In this document: positions 34,052 to 42,051 of the stretch, piece by piece | How positions within the stretch are numbered: the stretch's first letter is position 1 | Layout of the letters: each line of letters opens with the position of its first letter | Origin: Spirochaetia bacterium | GTDB lineage: Bacteria > Spirochaetota > Spirochaetia > Treponematales > Treponemataceae | Assembly (NCBI GenBank): GCA_022768865.1 | Contig: JALELH010000123.1 | Location: 1 to 61,126 of the forward strand | Direction: 5' to 3' | DNA length: 61,126 nucleotides | Notes under the pieces: generated by a model | Databases searched by the model: none | The model's input: the letters and a program-made list of their open reading frames with translations, nothing else | Told to the model about the DNA's origin: nothing | Translations under genes and position numbers: made by a program

Positions 34052-34299
34052 CAGGACACCTTATCAAGTTCAAGCAGATTTTTGTTTTTATTGTAATAAT
34101 CCATAACAATAGAAATTTCTATGTCGTCCATGTTTGTTTCTGCAATTTTATCGTTATAGATTACGGCAGAATGAATTTCTTTTGCTGCACAATTCAAGTT
34201 TAAAACATGAATCCAGCCATTCTTGTTTGTAAAAGCGTAACCATTTACAATCATATCAGCTTTATCTGCAATCTGCTGAATTTCATCTTTCGTTTTCAA
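34051..34299 (-). CDS. Small hypothetical protein in the DUF4160 operon
   Basis: An 82-residue protein starting at TTG 34299, chosen because AAAGGAGG lies six bases upstream (34313-34306) and no ATG fits. The sequence starts MKTKDEIQQIADKADMIVNG. Not recognised; possible partner of the DUF4160 protein. It overlaps its upstream neighbour by 17 bp. Confidence 0.65.
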   Translation of the reverse strand: MKTKDEIQQIADKADMIVNGYAFTNKNGWIHVLNLNCAAKEIHSAVIYNDKIAETNMDDIEISIVMDYYNKNKNLLELDKVS

Positions 34300-34555
34300 T
34301 GCGAACCTCCTTTATGTTTGAAAGAAATTCCTGTGCGTTGAAATACAGATTATTTAAAATATGAGTAATGTCTATGTATTCTTCCTGTTCCGGAATATTT
34401 TTATATTTTGCCATGACTACCAGATAGCCGTTGTCCCAGTTTACGATTTTTGTGTAACGCTCCAGTTTTGAAGAAGTTGCAAAGCGAATGGTCTGATTGT
34501 TAAACTTAAATGCCGTATACTTGGCATCATTTGACAGCGTAGCAAAATTATTCAT
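34283..34555 (-). CDS. Small hypothetical protein, first gene of the DUF4160 operon
   Basis: A 90-residue protein starting MNNFATLSNDAKYTAFKFNN. Not recognised. It has no Shine-Dalgarno: its ATG lies exactly six bases after a perfect TATAAT, so it should be translated from a leaderless mRNA, while the genes behind it use normal ribosome sites or overlap. Confidence 0.7.
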   Translation of the reverse strand: MNNFATLSNDAKYTAFKFNNQTIRFATSSKLERYTKIVNWDNGYLVVMAKYKNIPEQEEYIDITHILNNLYFNAQEFLSNIKEVRIENER

Positions 34556-34561
34556 ATTAAA

Positions 34562-34590
34562 ATTATAGAATGTGTATTTTTTTACGTCAA
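34562..34590 (-). promoter_or_regulatory. Consensus promoter giving a leaderless transcript
   Basis: On the minus strand: TTGACG (34590-34585), a 17-bp spacer, TATAAT (34567-34562), then TTTAAT and the ATG at 34555. Eleven of twelve consensus bases match, with ideal spacing, placing the transcription start at the A of the ATG. Confidence 0.85.
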
Positions 34591-34652
34591 CGTTTTAATG
34601 TACCAATGCAAATGTATTGACTAATGCTTTGTCTGATAAAAATGGGTGAGTC

Positions 34653-34730
34653 CATGCAAGGTTTTTGCCCTGCATGAACATCCGCGGCAGTTTCCCGCTC
34701 CCTGGGTATTATCTGCCAAAGCCCGAAACT
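34653..34730. other. Structured non-coding stretch
   Basis: CATGCAAGG (34653-34661) pairs with CCCTGCATG (34668-34676). GGCAG/CTGCC (34686, 34713) and AGTTTC/GAAACT (34689, 34725) overlap just downstream. No known RNA family recognised. It lies in the divergent gap between the minus-strand operon and the gene at 34868. Confidence 0.4.
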
Positions 34731-34867
34731 AAATTCAATATATATAATATAAAGCAAATACAGCATAATTCAACAAAATAATAAAAAAACCTGCGGTTTT
34801 TTTGATATTTCCTTTAGAATTCTTTTATATTATGCAAGAAAAAAACAACGCAATATGGAGGAATACA

Positions 34868-35308
34868 ATGGAAAGCGCAAAAGAAAAACTTACTTTGGGT
34901 GAATTAATAGACGCTTATTTGAAGTCAATAGAGCGTCTTTATCGTGAAATTGTATGGAATCCTTATGAAAAGGTTTTTGAAAATGGCATTTCTGCTTCTT
35001 ATGATGAAACTTCTGATAATATTTTAAGAAAATGGATTTTAGATTCAGAAAATAAATATGCCGCCTTGAAAAACGCAACTTTTTTGACTGATTACAGAGA
35101 ATTCCGTTTATGCCTAGCAGAAAAAAAGGCTGCCATTTGTCATATTATTAAGCACACTCTGGATTTTAAAAATATGATTAAAAGAGAGAAATTCCGGTAT
35201 AGAATTCCACTGGAGTATTTTTATCTGCGCTGGGGATTCTGCCATAGGGTTTTGCGAACTCTGGTCTTGTATAAAAGGTTAATCAGGGTATATGAAAAAA
35301 ATTCATAA
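34868..35308 (+). CDS. Hypothetical helical protein
   Basis: A 146-residue, Lys/Arg/Tyr-rich, probably all-helical protein (KEKLTLGELIDAYLKSIERL at the start, FRYRIPLEYFYLRWGFCHRV near the end). Not recognised. ATG 34868 is chosen because GGAGGA lies seven bases upstream; 22 upstream in-frame residues are translated AT-rich leader. It is the last gene of the accessory island. Confidence 0.65.
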   Translation: MESAKEKLTLGELIDAYLKSIERLYREIVWNPYEKVFENGISASYDETSDNILRKWILDSENKYAALKNATFLTDYREFRLCLAEKKAAICHIIKHTLDFKNMIKREKFRYRIPLEYFYLRWGFCHRVLRTLVLYKRLIRVYEKNS

Positions 35309-35351
35309 AGCCAAGGACGGCGTGGTAGAAAGTTAAGCAAAAGAGCCCTGA

Positions 35352-35409
35352 GACTTTTGCGAATGCAAAAGTCGTGATTAAAAATTGACAGGAGGTCAAT
35401 TTTTAATCA
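35352..35409. terminator. Two hairpins between convergent genes
   Basis: GACTTTTGC-gaat-GCAAAAGTC (35352-35373) and TGATTAAAAATTGAC / GTCAATTTTTAATCA (35375-35409) are both perfect. The second contains the stop codon of the minus-strand gene (35403-35405) and has A/T-rich arms that could serve both strands. Confidence 0.65.
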
Positions 35410-36251
35410 ATGTCATTCTTCTTCTTATAGTCATCTGCTTTTTTCAGCAGTTTAGAATGCTGCTTGTTGTAGTCGTTAAGGGAATTGCCCATGGCATTCT
35501 GTTCCTTTAAAAGCTGTATGAACCTGCTTTCAGGGCAAAGTTCTGAACAGTCATTAAGTTCCTTCTGGCTTTCTTCTATTTTACCGGCTTCAAAAAGAAC
35601 CTGGGAGTAGGCACTTTTTGCATAGAACTTTTCTGCATTGTTTCTTGCAAATTCAATTGCCTTGAGCTGCCATTCAACAGTAAGTTCCTTAGAGCCGCCA
35701 AAAATTCCAGGAGAATAATAATACCACTGTGCAAGGTTTACCATGGCCGGTGAAAATTCACCATCTGTTTTGATTGCTTTTTCATAGTTTTTTTTAACAG
35801 AAAGGCCGTTAAAGATAATGTCCTTGATGGAATAGGCCATATAATAGGAAGTTATGTCCGCATAAAAAAGATACATATATGGCGTAAGTTCATCTTCTTC
35901 TTTATCTTCCATATAATCCTTCATTTTAGAGCGGATTTTAGAAAATTCCTTACGCGATTCTTTGTTTTCACCAGGAAATGAATAAAGATAGTTGTATCTT
36001 TCCATTAAAATAATGGCGTCTAAAAGCAGGGATGCTTCTTCCCCAAGCTGTTCTACCTGTTCTTTATGGGTTTCTTTATAGGAATCAAGAACTTTAACGG
36101 CATCCTGTTTTTCTTCCAAACAGGTAAGTTCCATGCGGACGTTCCAGAAATCATCTATAACGGACTGTTCAATATCTGTAAGCCTTTTGCCTGCAAAAAG
36201 CGGAAGCACTGAAACAAAAAAAGCCGCCGCTGCAATAATCATTTTCTTCAT
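35403..36251 (-). CDS. Exported helical-repeat (TPR-like) protein
   Basis: A 282-residue protein. A signal peptide (MKKMIIAAAAFFVSVLPLFA) is followed by helical, TPR-like pairs, e.g. YEKAIKTDGEFSPAMVNLAQ and YAKSAYSQVLFEAGKIEESQ. Probably periplasmic; function unknown. I chose ATG 36251 because a TATAAT (36264-36259) ends seven bases before it; the in-frame upstream start would lie inside or before the promoter. It is divergent from flgB, so a motility link is possible but unproven. Confidence 0.7.
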   Translation of the reverse strand: MKKMIIAAAAFFVSVLPLFAGKRLTDIEQSVIDDFWNVRMELTCLEEKQDAVKVLDSYKETHKEQVEQLGEEASLLLDAIILMERYNYLYSFPGENKESRKEFSKIRSKMKDYMEDKEEDELTPYMYLFYADITSYYMAYSIKDIIFNGLSVKKNYEKAIKTDGEFSPAMVNLAQWYYYSPGIFGGSKELTVEWQLKAIEFARNNAEKFYAKSAYSQVLFEAGKIEESQKELNDCSELCPESRFIQLLKEQNAMGNSLNDYNKQHSKLLKKADDYKKKNDID

Positions 36252-36317
36252 TTTCAACATTATAACTAAAAACAAAAAAATTAGAAGATGGTTTCAGAAT
36301 GACGTGTTTTTTTTATC

Positions 36318-36344
36318 TAAACTTTTTTTTTCAGATTCCGAAAA
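36318..36344 (+). promoter_or_regulatory. Sigma-28-like flagellar promoter before flgB
   Basis: TAAACTTT (36318-36325), 11 bp, TCCGAAAA (36337-36344). Compared with the sigma-28 consensus TAAAGTTT-N11-GCCGATAA this is 7/8 and 6/8 with exact spacing. The predicted start is at 36350-36352, at the flgB ATG. Confidence 0.6.
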
Positions 36345-36351
36345 TCAATAT

Positions 36352-36777
36352 ATGGGTATGAACAGTTTTTCTAATTCAATTGATTTACTCCAGCGTGCAA
36401 TGGACGTTTCAAGCCTGCGCTATCAGGTTACTGCCAACAATATTGCCAACAGCGATGTTCCAAACTATAAAAAGCAGTCCGTTAATTTTGAAAGCGAACT
36501 TAAGCGTGCCTTTGAAAGCCGTGACAACAGCCACAATGAATTCCGCATGATTACTACGGATCCACGCCACATTGCAAGCAAGAGTCCAAAAGACTGGCGT
36601 GATGTTGAACCGCGCCGTGTAAGTGATTTTGTTACAACTTCAAAGCCAAACGGAAACAACGTTGATGCAGAAGAAGAAGCAATGAAGATTGTTCAGATTC
36701 AGATGCAGTACCGCCTTCTGACCCAGCTTACAAGTTTTGAATTCGGTCAGATTAATACTGCAATGAAGTCTATCTAA
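36352..36777 (+). CDS. flgB: Flagellar basal-body rod protein FlgB
   Basis: A 141-residue proximal rod protein, exported into the periplasm and assembled on the MS ring. The conserved rod motif is YQVTANNIANSDVPNYKKQ near residues 24-42 and the C-terminal helix is QMQYRLLTQLTSFEFGQINT. ATG 36352 gives the family-normal MGMNSFSNSIDLLQRAM; an alternative ATG lies at 36358. No Shine-Dalgarno. It heads the flagellar operon. Confidence 0.92.
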   Translation: MGMNSFSNSIDLLQRAMDVSSLRYQVTANNIANSDVPNYKKQSVNFESELKRAFESRDNSHNEFRMITTDPRHIASKSPKDWRDVEPRRVSDFVTTSKPNGNNVDAEEEAMKIVQIQMQYRLLTQLTSFEFGQINTAMKSI

Positions 36778-36803
36778 CGGCTTAAATAGTTAAGGAGAAA
36801 ATT

Positions 36804-37265
36804 ATGGGATTGTTTACAAGTATTAACGTAGCTTCTTCCGGCATGAGCGTTCAGCGCCTCAGGACAGACGTTATTGCCAATAATATTGCCAATGCAACTT
36901 CTACACGCACACAGGAAGGCGGTGCCTATAAAAGGCAGTCTGTAATTGTTGAACCCATTGCTTCTAAAAATCCCCAGTGGCGCACTCCTTTCTTAGATGA
37001 AGCAAAAGACAACGGGCCGGGGCTTGGGGTGCGTGTCCGTGAAATTACAAAGGATACGGAACAGGGCCGCCTTGTTTATGATCCGACACATCCTGATGCT
37101 ATCCAGTCTGGTCCAAACAAGGGCTATGTTGAATATCCTAACGTAAACATTGTAAACGAAATGGTAGACATGATTTCTGCCAACCGTGCTTACGAAGCAA
37201 ACTCCAGCGTAATTCAGGGCAGCAAGGAAATGTTTGCTTCTGCTCTTGATATCGGTTCAAGATAA
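36804..37265 (+). CDS. flgC: Flagellar basal-body rod protein FlgC
   Basis: A 153-residue rod protein: MGLFTSINVASSGMSVQRLR, then DVIANNIANATST, and the C-terminal VNEMVDMISANRAYEANSSV. AAGGAG precedes the ATG. 26 bp after flgB. Confidence 0.96.
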   Translation: MGLFTSINVASSGMSVQRLRTDVIANNIANATSTRTQEGGAYKRQSVIVEPIASKNPQWRTPFLDEAKDNGPGLGVRVREITKDTEQGRLVYDPTHPDAIQSGPNKGYVEYPNVNIVNEMVDMISANRAYEANSSVIQGSKEMFASALDIGSR

Positions 37266-37283
37266 AATGAAATTTCAGTTTAT

Positions 37284-37311
37284 AAAGGCTGAAAAATGCT
37301 AGCCTTTTTTT
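37284..37311 (+). terminator. Intra-operon terminator between flgC and fliE
   Basis: AAAGGCT, loop GAAAAATGCT, AGCCTTTTTTT. An outer TTTCAGT/ACTGAAA dyad extends it. It would reduce read-through into the downstream flagellar genes. Confidence 0.65.
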
Positions 37312-37346
37312 ACTGAAATAGTGTAAAATTCAAGACGAGGGGAATT

Positions 37347-37691
37347 ATGAATTTAACAATTGGAACACTTGAATTAAACAAGACACATGCCGCACACATG
37401 GGAACTGGTGCCGTAAATACAAAGATTAACTTTAACGGCATAAATTCTGAAAATGCCGGCATTGAAAAAACAGGCACTTTTAAAAGCTATCTTCTTGATG
37501 CCGTTAATAAAATGAACGAACAGCAGCTTAATGTTTCTTCCCTGCAGGAAAAGGTTATTACGGATCCGGACAGCGTTGATATTCACGATGTAACTACAGC
37601 CATGGCTAAGGCTCAGATGTCTCTTAACCTTGCCCAGACTGTAATTGAACGTGTTGTAAAAGGATGGACAGACCTTTCGCAGAACAGGTAG
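37347..37691 (+). CDS. fliE: Flagellar hook-basal body protein FliE
   Basis: A 114-residue MS-ring/rod junction protein, with the C-terminal TTAMAKAQMSLNLAQTVIER typical of FliE. Start by GAGGGGAA. A palindromic CTCTAAAATATTTTAGAG follows the stop at about 37711. Confidence 0.92.
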   Translation: MNLTIGTLELNKTHAAHMGTGAVNTKINFNGINSENAGIEKTGTFKSYLLDAVNKMNEQQLNVSSLQEKVITDPDSVDIHDVTTAMAKAQMSLNLAQTVIERVVKGWTDLSQNR

Positions 37692-37857
37692 TTTAAGTTA
37701 ATTAAGGCAGGCTCTAAAATATTTTAGAGAATGACATAAAATACTAGTCAATTTTGAATTTGTATGGTAAAATTTTCATTCATAATTGGAATTTCTATGC
37801 GGGTGGGAAAAGCATACAAACTTCAATAAATAAAATATTCGTTCATGGGAGGGGAAT

Positions 37858-39567
37858 ATGAACGAATGGTTCAAAAAAACTACAGAAACCATTAAATCAA
37901 AATGGGGTAAATGGACAGGCCTTCAAAAGGCAATTGCAGGCGGAATTCTTCTGGCTGTAATTGTTGCCATTGTTCTTATGGCAAGGATGTCTTCACGCCC
38001 GACGGCAGTTAAGCTTTTCAGTGCTCCGGTTAATGACGAGCAGGAAAGGACTGCAATTCTTACACGTCTTGATGAAGACAGCAGGACTCATGCCTATGTT
38101 TCATCAGATAACTTTATCTACGTAGAAAACGAAGCCATTGCAAAAAAATACAGAAGCCAGCTTATTGCAGAAGGCCTGGCACCTTCGCGCATGGATTCTT
38201 TTGCTCTTTTTGACGTTACAAGATGGTCACGCACGCAGTTTGATGATCAGGTCAACTGGAAGCGTTCCATGGAATCTCTTGTAAAGTCTCATCTTGAATC
38301 CCTTGACGGCATTATGAGGGCAGAAGTTGTCCTTACCCTTCCTGAAGAATCACTTTTTTCTTCTAACCAGAATCCTACAACGGCAAGCGTTATCCTTTAT
38401 TCCCGCGGCGGTTCAGATATTCTTGAAGACAAAAAGCAGATAAGGGGTATCCAGAACCTTATTATGCGTGCCGTAGAAGGCCTTAAAGGAGAAGACATTT
38501 CCATTGTAGATGGTGCTACAGGTCAGGAAATAAACGATTTTGAAGGCATGGCAGAAAGCGACCGCCTGTCTAATATAGACAAAGAAAGGCGCATGGTCCT
38601 TAAATACGAAACAGAATATTCAAGCCGTGTTTTACTGGCTCTTCAAAAGACCTTTAGTCCAAAGCGTGTTCAGATTGCCAACTTAAAAATTGACATGAAC
38701 ATGTCTAAAAGAACAAAATCTGAAAGGAATATTCTTCCGACTGTTTTAAAGGAAGATAACCCTAATACTCCATACGATGATTCTGAAATTGTAGATAAGC
38801 TTGTTGTTTCTGAAGAAACAGTAAACAAGACCTTTACAGGCACAGGCTATAATCCGGAAGGCCCTGCAGGTGTAGAAGGCAATAATCCTCCTGTTTATTC
38901 TGACATGTCTAACGTAGTGGGTAAATCAGAAGAAAATGCTGCAAAGAAAAATTACGCTTTTGGCGAAAGAAATATTAACGAAGAAACATCTCCGGACTTT
39001 GACCGTGTTACTGTTTCCGTAAACATTGATGGCCGCTGGGAACTTGAATACGGAGAAAACAATCTTCCTATTCTTGAACACGGACACCTTAAGCGCAAGT
39101 ATACTCCACTTACGGAAGAAGAACTTAAGAATGCCGCAGCACTTGTTCAGGGTGCCGTAGGCTATACAAAATCCCGCGGTGACAATGTTGTTGTTACGAA
39201 CATTCCTTTTGACCGCTCCGACGAACACAATGCAGAAGACCTAGCCTTTATTGCCAAGCTTCAGCGTAATAAGACTATTATGTTCAGCCTTGTTGGTGTT
39301 GCCGTTATCCTTATTGCATTCATTGCATTCCGCATTATCAGCCGCGAAATTGAAAAACGCCGCCGCCTTGCAGAAGAAGCAAGAATCCGCGAACAGGAAG
39401 AAGCAAGGCAGAGGGCCCTTATGGAAGCTCAGCAGCAGGGTATGGAAGTTACCATGTCTGTTGAAGAACGCAAGCGTGCAGAACTTCAGGAAAATGCCAT
39501 TGCCATGGCAAAGGAACATCCGGAAGACGTTGCAATGCTTATCCGCACCTGGCTTATGGAGGAATAG
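37858..39567 (+). CDS. fliF: Flagellar MS-ring protein FliF
   Basis: A 569-residue inner-membrane ring protein. The first membrane segment is at about 27-44, ring-building domains fill the periplasmic part, and the second membrane segment is near 471-489. The cytoplasmic tail ends HPEDVAMLIRTWLMEE (554-569), the region that in other bacteria cofolds with the FliG N-terminal domain. Strong GGGAGGGGAA Shine-Dalgarno after a 166-bp gap. Confidence 0.96.
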   Translation: MNEWFKKTTETIKSKWGKWTGLQKAIAGGILLAVIVAIVLMARMSSRPTAVKLFSAPVNDEQERTAILTRLDEDSRTHAYVSSDNFIYVENEAIAKKYRSQLIAEGLAPSRMDSFALFDVTRWSRTQFDDQVNWKRSMESLVKSHLESLDGIMRAEVVLTLPEESLFSSNQNPTTASVILYSRGGSDILEDKKQIRGIQNLIMRAVEGLKGEDISIVDGATGQEINDFEGMAESDRLSNIDKERRMVLKYETEYSSRVLLALQKTFSPKRVQIANLKIDMNMSKRTKSERNILPTVLKEDNPNTPYDDSEIVDKLVVSEETVNKTFTGTGYNPEGPAGVEGNNPPVYSDMSNVVGKSEENAAKKNYAFGERNINEETSPDFDRVTVSVNIDGRWELEYGENNLPILEHGHLKRKYTPLTEEELKNAAALVQGAVGYTKSRGDNVVVTNIPFDRSDEHNAEDLAFIAKLQRNKTIMFSLVGVAVILIAFIAFRIISREIEKRRRLAEEARIREQEEARQRALMEAQQQGMEVTMSVEERKRAELQENAIAMAKEHPEDVAMLIRTWLMEE

Positions 39568-39570
39568 CAA

Positions 39571-39966
39571 ATGGCATTTATGCAGAATGGCTTTATAAGG
39601 CAGGTCCGGCTTTCGGGAAAAGAAAAAGCTGCAATTTTGCTTGGTGAACTTGGGTTTACAACTGAAACTTTATGCAGGTATTTTTCTGATTCTGAATTAA
39701 AGAAAATAAATAAAGGGTTCGCTTCTTTAGGCGGACAGTATAATGTAAATCTGGAGAATTCAGTTCTTGAAGAAACATGTGCCTATGGAATTTCAAGAAA
39801 TCTTTTGCCTCCGGATGCAATTGCCAGAGCACAGCACAATGCAGAAGAAATGGCATCTAAATATGCTGCTTCTGCTAAAATCAGCGGTGCTTCTCTTCTT
39901 TCAGGAAATGGTCTTAATGCACAGGACCTGGCAAATGTTCTTTCAATGTGGCTAAAGGAGGAATAA
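39571..39966 (+). CDS. FliG_N-like protein with FliF-like tail, between fliF and fliG
   Basis: A 131-residue protein. Residues 14-28 (LSGKEKAAILLGELG) align with the start of the FliG N-terminal domain (LTGRQKAAIFLVAIG in the next gene), and VLEE near 65 also aligns. Residues 116-131 (NAQDLANVLSMWLKEE) mimic the FliF tail just upstream (HPEDVAMLIRTWLMEE). It lacks the FliG middle and motor domains. It has GGAGGA inside the fliF end and lies 3 bp from both neighbours, so it is cotranslated with them. It could bridge or cap the FliF-FliG interface. I know of no described equivalent in this position. Confidence 0.8.
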   Translation: MAFMQNGFIRQVRLSGKEKAAILLGELGFTTETLCRYFSDSELKKINKGFASLGGQYNVNLENSVLEETCAYGISRNLLPPDAIARAQHNAEEMASKYAASAKISGASLLSGNGLNAQDLANVLSMWLKEE

Positions 39967-39969
39967 GTT

Positions 39970-41028
39970 ATGGCAGAAGAAATGGCCGATGGAAAGAAAG
40001 GCAAAAAGAAAGGCGGTGCCAAAGACTATAAAAATCTTACGGGCCGCCAGAAAGCCGCTATATTTCTCGTAGCAATTGGCAGTGATGTTGCTTCCGACGT
40101 AATGAAGCACCTTCGTGAAGATGAAGTTGAAACCTTGACTTTTGAAATTGCACGTCTTGATACAATTGATGCAGACTTTAAGGATCAGGTTCTTGAAGAA
40201 TTCCAGGAACTTATGCAGGCACAGAACTTTATTACTACCGGTGGTATTGATTTTGCCCGCGAACTTCTTGAAAAGTCTTTGGGTTCTCAGAAAGCCATAG
40301 ACATCATCAACCGCCTTACTTCAAGTCTGCAGGTTCGTCCTTTTGATTTTATCCGCAGAACAGACCCTGCACACCTACTTAACTTTGTTCAGCAGGAATA
40401 TCCTCAGACAATTTCCCTGGTTCTTGCTTACCTTGAACCGCAGAAAGCAGCACAGATTCTGCAGAACCTGCCGCCTGAAATTCAGCCGGAAGTTTCTAAA
40501 CGCCTTGCAACCATGGACCGAACTTCTCCTGAAGTTTTGCGTGAAGTTGAACGCGTTCTTGAAAAGAAACTTTCTACTTTGTCTTCAGAAGACTATACGG
40601 CAGCCGGTGGTGTTGATTCCATTGTTGAAATCCTTAACCTTGTTGATCGTTCATCTGAAAAGGCAATTATTGAAACTCTTGAAGAAGACGATCCGGAACT
40701 TGCAGAAGAAATCAAGAAGCGCATGTTCGTTTTCGAAGATATTGTTATGCTTGATGACCGTGCCATCCAGAAAGTTCTGCGTGAAGTTGATACTCAGGAA
40801 CTTGCAAAGGCACTTAAGTCTGTTGATACGGAAGTTCAGGATAAGATTTTCCAGAATATGTCTAAGCGTGCTGCAAGCATGCTTAAGGAAGATATGGAAT
40901 ACATGGGTCCTGTTCGTCTTAAGGATGTTGAAGAAAGCCAGCAGAAGATTGTTTCTGTTATCCGTCGTCTTGAAGATGGTGGAGAAATTGTTATTGCACG
41001 TTCTTCTGATGACGAAATGGTTGTATAA
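39970..41028 (+). CDS. fliG: Flagellar motor switch protein FliG
   Basis: A 352-residue C-ring protein that couples stator torque to rotation. The N-domain starts LTGRQKAAIFLVAIG (23-37), the middle domain has the EHPQ-equivalent QQEYPQTISLVLAYL near 138-152, and the C-terminal motor domain has MFVFEDIVMLDDRAIQKVLR near 253-272. Shine-Dalgarno AGGAGG. Preceded by a Lys-rich N-terminal extension. Confidence 0.97.
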   Translation: MAEEMADGKKGKKKGGAKDYKNLTGRQKAAIFLVAIGSDVASDVMKHLREDEVETLTFEIARLDTIDADFKDQVLEEFQELMQAQNFITTGGIDFARELLEKSLGSQKAIDIINRLTSSLQVRPFDFIRRTDPAHLLNFVQQEYPQTISLVLAYLEPQKAAQILQNLPPEIQPEVSKRLATMDRTSPEVLREVERVLEKKLSTLSSEDYTAAGGVDSIVEILNLVDRSSEKAIIETLEEDDPELAEEIKKRMFVFEDIVMLDDRAIQKVLREVDTQELAKALKSVDTEVQDKIFQNMSKRAASMLKEDMEYMGPVRLKDVEESQQKIVSVIRRLEDGGEIVIARSSDDEMVV

Positions 41029-41063
41029 TTAACAGAGTTTTCTAATAACAAGGAAAGTAAAAA

Positions 41064-41996
41064 ATGGCACAAAGTGTATTCAGGTCAAACGAAGTAACTA
41101 CAAAGAAAGATAAAGTTGTTCTCCAGTTTACAAAGAATTTCGAACCTCCAAAGGAAGAAACTGTAGAAGTTGTTCCTGAATATACAGGTCCTACGGCGGA
41201 TGACCTCAGGCGTGAAGCAGAAGCCTTTAAAGAATCATGGGAACATGAAAAGCAGAAGATGCTTGAAAAGGCCCAGGCAGATGCTGATGAAATCGTAAAG
41301 AATGCAGAAAACGCTGCCTTTAATCAGGTTAAGCATCAGTCGGACCAGGCTGCCGTTATAAAGGCCCAGGCACAGGCAGAAGCTGAAAAGATAATCAATG
41401 ACGCTAAGGCTGAAGCCCAGTCTATAATTGCCAAGGCTCATACAGAAGAAAAAGATATTTATTCCAAGGCAGAAACTGACGGCTTTAGGGCAGGCCATGA
41501 AGAAGGCTATAAAGAAGGCAATCAGGAAGCCGAACGCCTTGTTGACCGCATTCATAAAATGATAGAAGCAGTTCAGGCTAAAAGGCAGGAAATCCTTGAC
41601 GGCACTGAACAGCAGATTGTAAACCTTGTAATTCTTATGGCACATAAAGTTGTAAAGATTATGTCTGAAAACCAGAAAAGCGTAATCATGGCAAATGTTG
41701 TTCAGGCTCTTAAAAAAGTTAAGGGCAGTGGCGACGTTACCCTGCGTGTTAATATGTCTGATGTAAAGCTTACGACTGAACACATAAGTGAATTTATTCA
41801 TCAGGTTGAAAATATTAAGAATATTTTTGTTGTTGAAGACAGTTCCGTTGATAAGGGCGGCTGTATTGTAGAAACTGATTTTGGTGCCATTGATGCACGC
41901 ATTTCAAGCCAGCTTTCTGAACTTGAAACTCAGATTCTTAATATCAGTCCGATTAAAACTGTAGGAAAATCTGAAGTAATCAATCCGGACATTTAA
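41064..41996 (+). CDS. fliH: Flagellar assembly protein FliH
   Basis: A 310-residue export-ATPase regulator. A long charged coiled coil (about 50-140) is followed by GHEEGYKEGNQEAERLV and the C-terminal FliI-binding domain (about 170-300). It links FliI to the C ring. Shine-Dalgarno AAGGAAAG. Longer than enterobacterial FliH. Confidence 0.88.
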   Translation: MAQSVFRSNEVTTKKDKVVLQFTKNFEPPKEETVEVVPEYTGPTADDLRREAEAFKESWEHEKQKMLEKAQADADEIVKNAENAAFNQVKHQSDQAAVIKAQAQAEAEKIINDAKAEAQSIIAKAHTEEKDIYSKAETDGFRAGHEEGYKEGNQEAERLVDRIHKMIEAVQAKRQEILDGTEQQIVNLVILMAHKVVKIMSENQKSVIMANVVQALKKVKGSGDVTLRVNMSDVKLTTEHISEFIHQVENIKNIFVVEDSSVDKGGCIVETDFGAIDARISSQLSELETQILNISPIKTVGKSEVINPDI

Positions 41997-42051
41997 ACAC
42001 TTTATTTTCTAAAATTGCTTTTTACGCTGTTCATAATTTGGGTGGGAAATT

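Noticed and set aside
34653..34730. Riboswitch upstream of 34868
   Set aside because: Hairpins are present, but no conserved aptamer core of a known class was recognised and there is no terminator or sequestered ribosome site.
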